A stretch of 7,922 nucleotides of DNA. Source: Pseudomonadota bacterium. Lineage in GTDB: Bacteria; Desulfobacterota; Syntrophia; Syntrophales; JADFWA01. The stretch covers positions 1 through 7,922 of the forward strand of contig JAUVKS010000076.1 of assembly GCA_030596145.1 (NCBI GenBank), read 5' to 3'. The notes under the pieces were generated by a model, which saw only the letters and a program-made list of their open reading frames with translations, was not told where the DNA came from and ran no database searches. Made by a program: the position numbers and the translations under genes. Positions 7,024-7,922 of this stretch are shown here, one piece after another; position 1 is the first letter of the stretch, and each line of letters opens with the position of its first letter.

Positions 7024-7232
7024 TCAACTTTTTGTTCTATGTGCTTCTTTTGCCGTAGATATCCAGCTTGAAAAGTCCTCAAGAGAAACAGAAAAATACT
7101 CATGTTGACTTGCTGGTTTCCATAAAATACTCGATGGCTTTATTCTTATTGATCCGACTTTTTTTCATCTTTATCGAGAATCGTTTCCTCGATATACTTA
7201 GGTGCCGCAAATCGGTTGTTATACTCTGGCAT
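7024..7232 (-). pseudogene. Small 69-residue gene split by a -1 frame change at an A7 run
   Basis: ATG at 7232 has a good Shine-Dalgarno (AGGA at 7241-7244, 8 bases upstream). Frame 0 reads MPEYNNRFAAPKYIEETILD, then KDEKKSDQ, and stops at 7146-7148 (28 residues). Shifting back one base after the AAG at 7158-7160 continues through VGSIRIKPSSILWKP and then SLEDFSSWIST to TGA at 7024-7026, giving 69 residues. The second part has a TGA just before the A-run and no ATG, GTG or TTG start, so it cannot be made alone. Its composition (Trp, Lys, alternating strands) looks like real protein. The shift point is the canonical slippery heptamer A_AAA_AAG, so programmed -1 frameshifting, a loss-of-function indel or a sequencing error in the homopolymer are all possible. 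I do not recognise a named family. It lies 71 bp after the stop of the metallo-beta-lactamase-like remnant on the same strand, suggesting a former two-gene operon. Confidence 0.5.
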
Positions 7233-7303
7233 TTCGTCTTTCCTTTCTTTGTTTGTAACGCTTGAAATCAGTGGCAGCGGTACGCTGTCTGCTGAATTGA
7301 TTT

Positions 7304-7810
7304 TTAGCATTCTATTAATTCGATATATTGCGAATCCGTCTTTTCCGTCACGAATATTGGATAAGAACGTTTCTCTGTTATATCAGCAACTACCTGCGAT
7401 GATGGATGACCATATTGATTTGATGTACCAAATGATATAACGCAACGGTATCCTTTGTTCGTTAAAATTTTATTATTGAAACTGGAGATGGCACCGTGAT
7501 GTGGGATTTGAAGTGTACCGATATTGTTCCAATAATTTTTATACTTTTTCGTTAAATCCACATTGTCATTTGTATCGTAATCTCCCATAAAAAGGCAGGC
7601 TGGTTTGTTATGCATGAAAAAAGAATCGCAATATCTACAATGACATGACATATCATGTCTGTAAGAACAAATAATGTGATGGCCATTCTTCTTTTCAGGT
7701 CCAGAGTATATTATCATTGAGTTTTCGTTAATAGTCCCACCTACTTTTTTATAAATCTTTTTTATCGGTTTCCGATTCTGAGTCAGTAATTTCCGGTTAG
7801 GTTTTTGCAT
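7304..7810 (-). CDS. C-terminal half of a ComEC-type metallo-beta-lactamase-fold protein, probably 5'-truncated
   Basis: 168 residues. Residues about 23-36 (KVGGTINENSMIIYSG) begin the recognisable part, as in the ComEC-like family where an N-x-x-S strand opens the second half of the fold. D77 in LFMGDYD, H104-H105 in QIPHHGAISS, SFGTSNQYGHP (H135) and a final VTEKTDSQYIELI follow in the family order. The first half with HxHxDH is absent. In the same frame a TAA lies three codons before ATG 7810 and no Shine-Dalgarno is visible. Residues 1-22 are simply Lys/Arg-rich. The upstream DNA is occupied by the control region of a divergent gene, so a deletion or insertion breakpoint near 7740-7820 is likely. 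An unusual Cys/His cluster (C48, C56, C58, C61, C72) sits just before the GD motif. Without the HxHxDH half, hydrolase activity is unlikely; it may be a pseudogene. Relatives act on phosphodiesters or nucleic acids. Confidence 0.7.
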   Translation of the reverse strand: MQKPNRKLLTQNRKPIKKIYKKVGGTINENSMIIYSGPEKKNGHHIICSYRHDMSCHCRYCDSFFMHNKPACLFMGDYDTNDNVDLTKKYKNYWNNIGTLQIPHHGAISSFNNKILTNKGYRCVISFGTSNQYGHPSSQVVADITEKRSYPIFVTEKTDSQYIELIEC

Positions 7811-7852
7811 GTGAATAAGTTATAAAATCAGCATATTAAGTCACTTTTTTCC

Positions 7853-7892
7853 TTGACATACGCTTAATAGCGTGGGCGCGATCTGATATTAT
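7853..7892 (+). promoter_or_regulatory. Promoter/operator region of the plus-strand gene at the right edge
   Basis: A perfect TTGACA lies at 7853-7858 but no -10 box follows at 16-18 bases. A better-spaced pair is TTAATA (7864-7869), 17 bases, then TATTAT (7887-7892). Inside is the palindrome ACGCT-TAAT-AGCGT (7860-7873). The arrangement, with the palindrome covering the core promoter, fits an autorepressed gene such as an antitoxin or small HTH regulator; this is inference. Confidence 0.45.
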
Positions 7893-7904
7893 TAGCAATA
7901 TCAG
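7883..7904 (+). repeat. Inverted repeat just before the Shine-Dalgarno
   Basis: CTGATATT (7883-7890), a 6-base loop ATTAGC, then AATATCAG (7897-7904): a perfect 8-bp stem. Its last two bases are the first two of the AGGAGG at 7903-7908. It could be a DNA operator or an mRNA hairpin affecting ribosome access. Confidence 0.65.
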
Positions 7905-7916
7905 GAGGTTAGCACT

Positions 7917-7922
7917 ATGCCA
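7917..7922 (+). CDS. Start of a plus-strand gene running off the right edge
   Basis: Only ATG CCA is inside the window. The start is supported by a perfect AGGAGG (7903-7908) with 8 bases of spacing, and by promoter-like and palindromic sequence upstream. The product cannot be told from two codons; the operator-like region hints at a self-regulated gene such as a toxin-antitoxin locus. It is divergent from the metallo-beta-lactamase remnant, whose missing 5' half should have lain here. Confidence 0.55.

Noticed and set aside
7102..7170. Third-frame minus-strand mini-ORF (MKKSRINKNKAIEYFMETS) within the split small gene
   Set aside because: Only 22 codons, no ribosome binding site, Lys/Asn-rich by base composition; the -1 frame gives a longer and more protein-like continuation.
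7068..7265. 65-codon hydrophobic plus-strand open frame
   Set aside because: It is antisense to the split small gene, which has a good Shine-Dalgarno and more protein-like composition; the hydrophobicity comes from reading A-rich codons backwards.

Overview
The window (about 40% GC by eye) looks like the chromosome of a Gram-negative, non-enteric bacterium. Evidence is an outer-membrane-type lipoprotein, a DUF748 envelope protein, a bacterial PHP-type PolX, and short interspersed palindromes of the kind common in Desulfobacterota, Nitrospirota and anammox-type genomes. The exact phylum cannot be fixed from the sequence, so this placement is inference.

Layout. From about 1 to 6696 four genes lie head to tail on the minus strand. 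In transcription order they are: (1) a caspase-family lipoprotein with an OmpH/Skp-like coiled coil and two CARDB-like beta domains (4483-6696); (2) an exported protein with a FlgT-N/LPP20-like N-terminal region and a DUF4384 C-terminal domain (3564-4382); (3) polX, a family X DNA polymerase with a PHP phosphoesterase domain (1747-3471); (4) the first 554 codons of a DUF748 (AsmA-like) protein running off the left edge (1-1662). Two TGTAG-led palindromes sit between genes 1 and 2. A 79-bp inverted-repeat element sits just upstream of gene 1.

The right end (about 7024-7922) looks like a degraded or rearranged accessory segment. Two minus-strand remnants are present: the C-terminal half of a ComEC-type metallo-beta-lactamase-fold protein without its HxHxDH half, and a 69-residue small gene split by a -1 frame change exactly at an A_AAA_AAG heptamer. 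Divergent from them, a plus-strand gene begins at 7917 with a perfect Shine-Dalgarno and two operator-like palindromes. Only its first two codons are in view.

How the genes may work together. The caspase lipoprotein and the DUF4384 protein are both predicted to be exported, and DUF4384 is a known associate of bacterial caspase-like proteins, so they are a plausible envelope pair. PolX is a cytoplasmic DNA repair enzyme and is probably a neighbour only. DUF748 is another envelope protein. The most unusual object is the fusion of a Skp/OmpH-like chaperone coil to a caspase protease on one lipid anchor, with three EF-hand-like loops along the chain.
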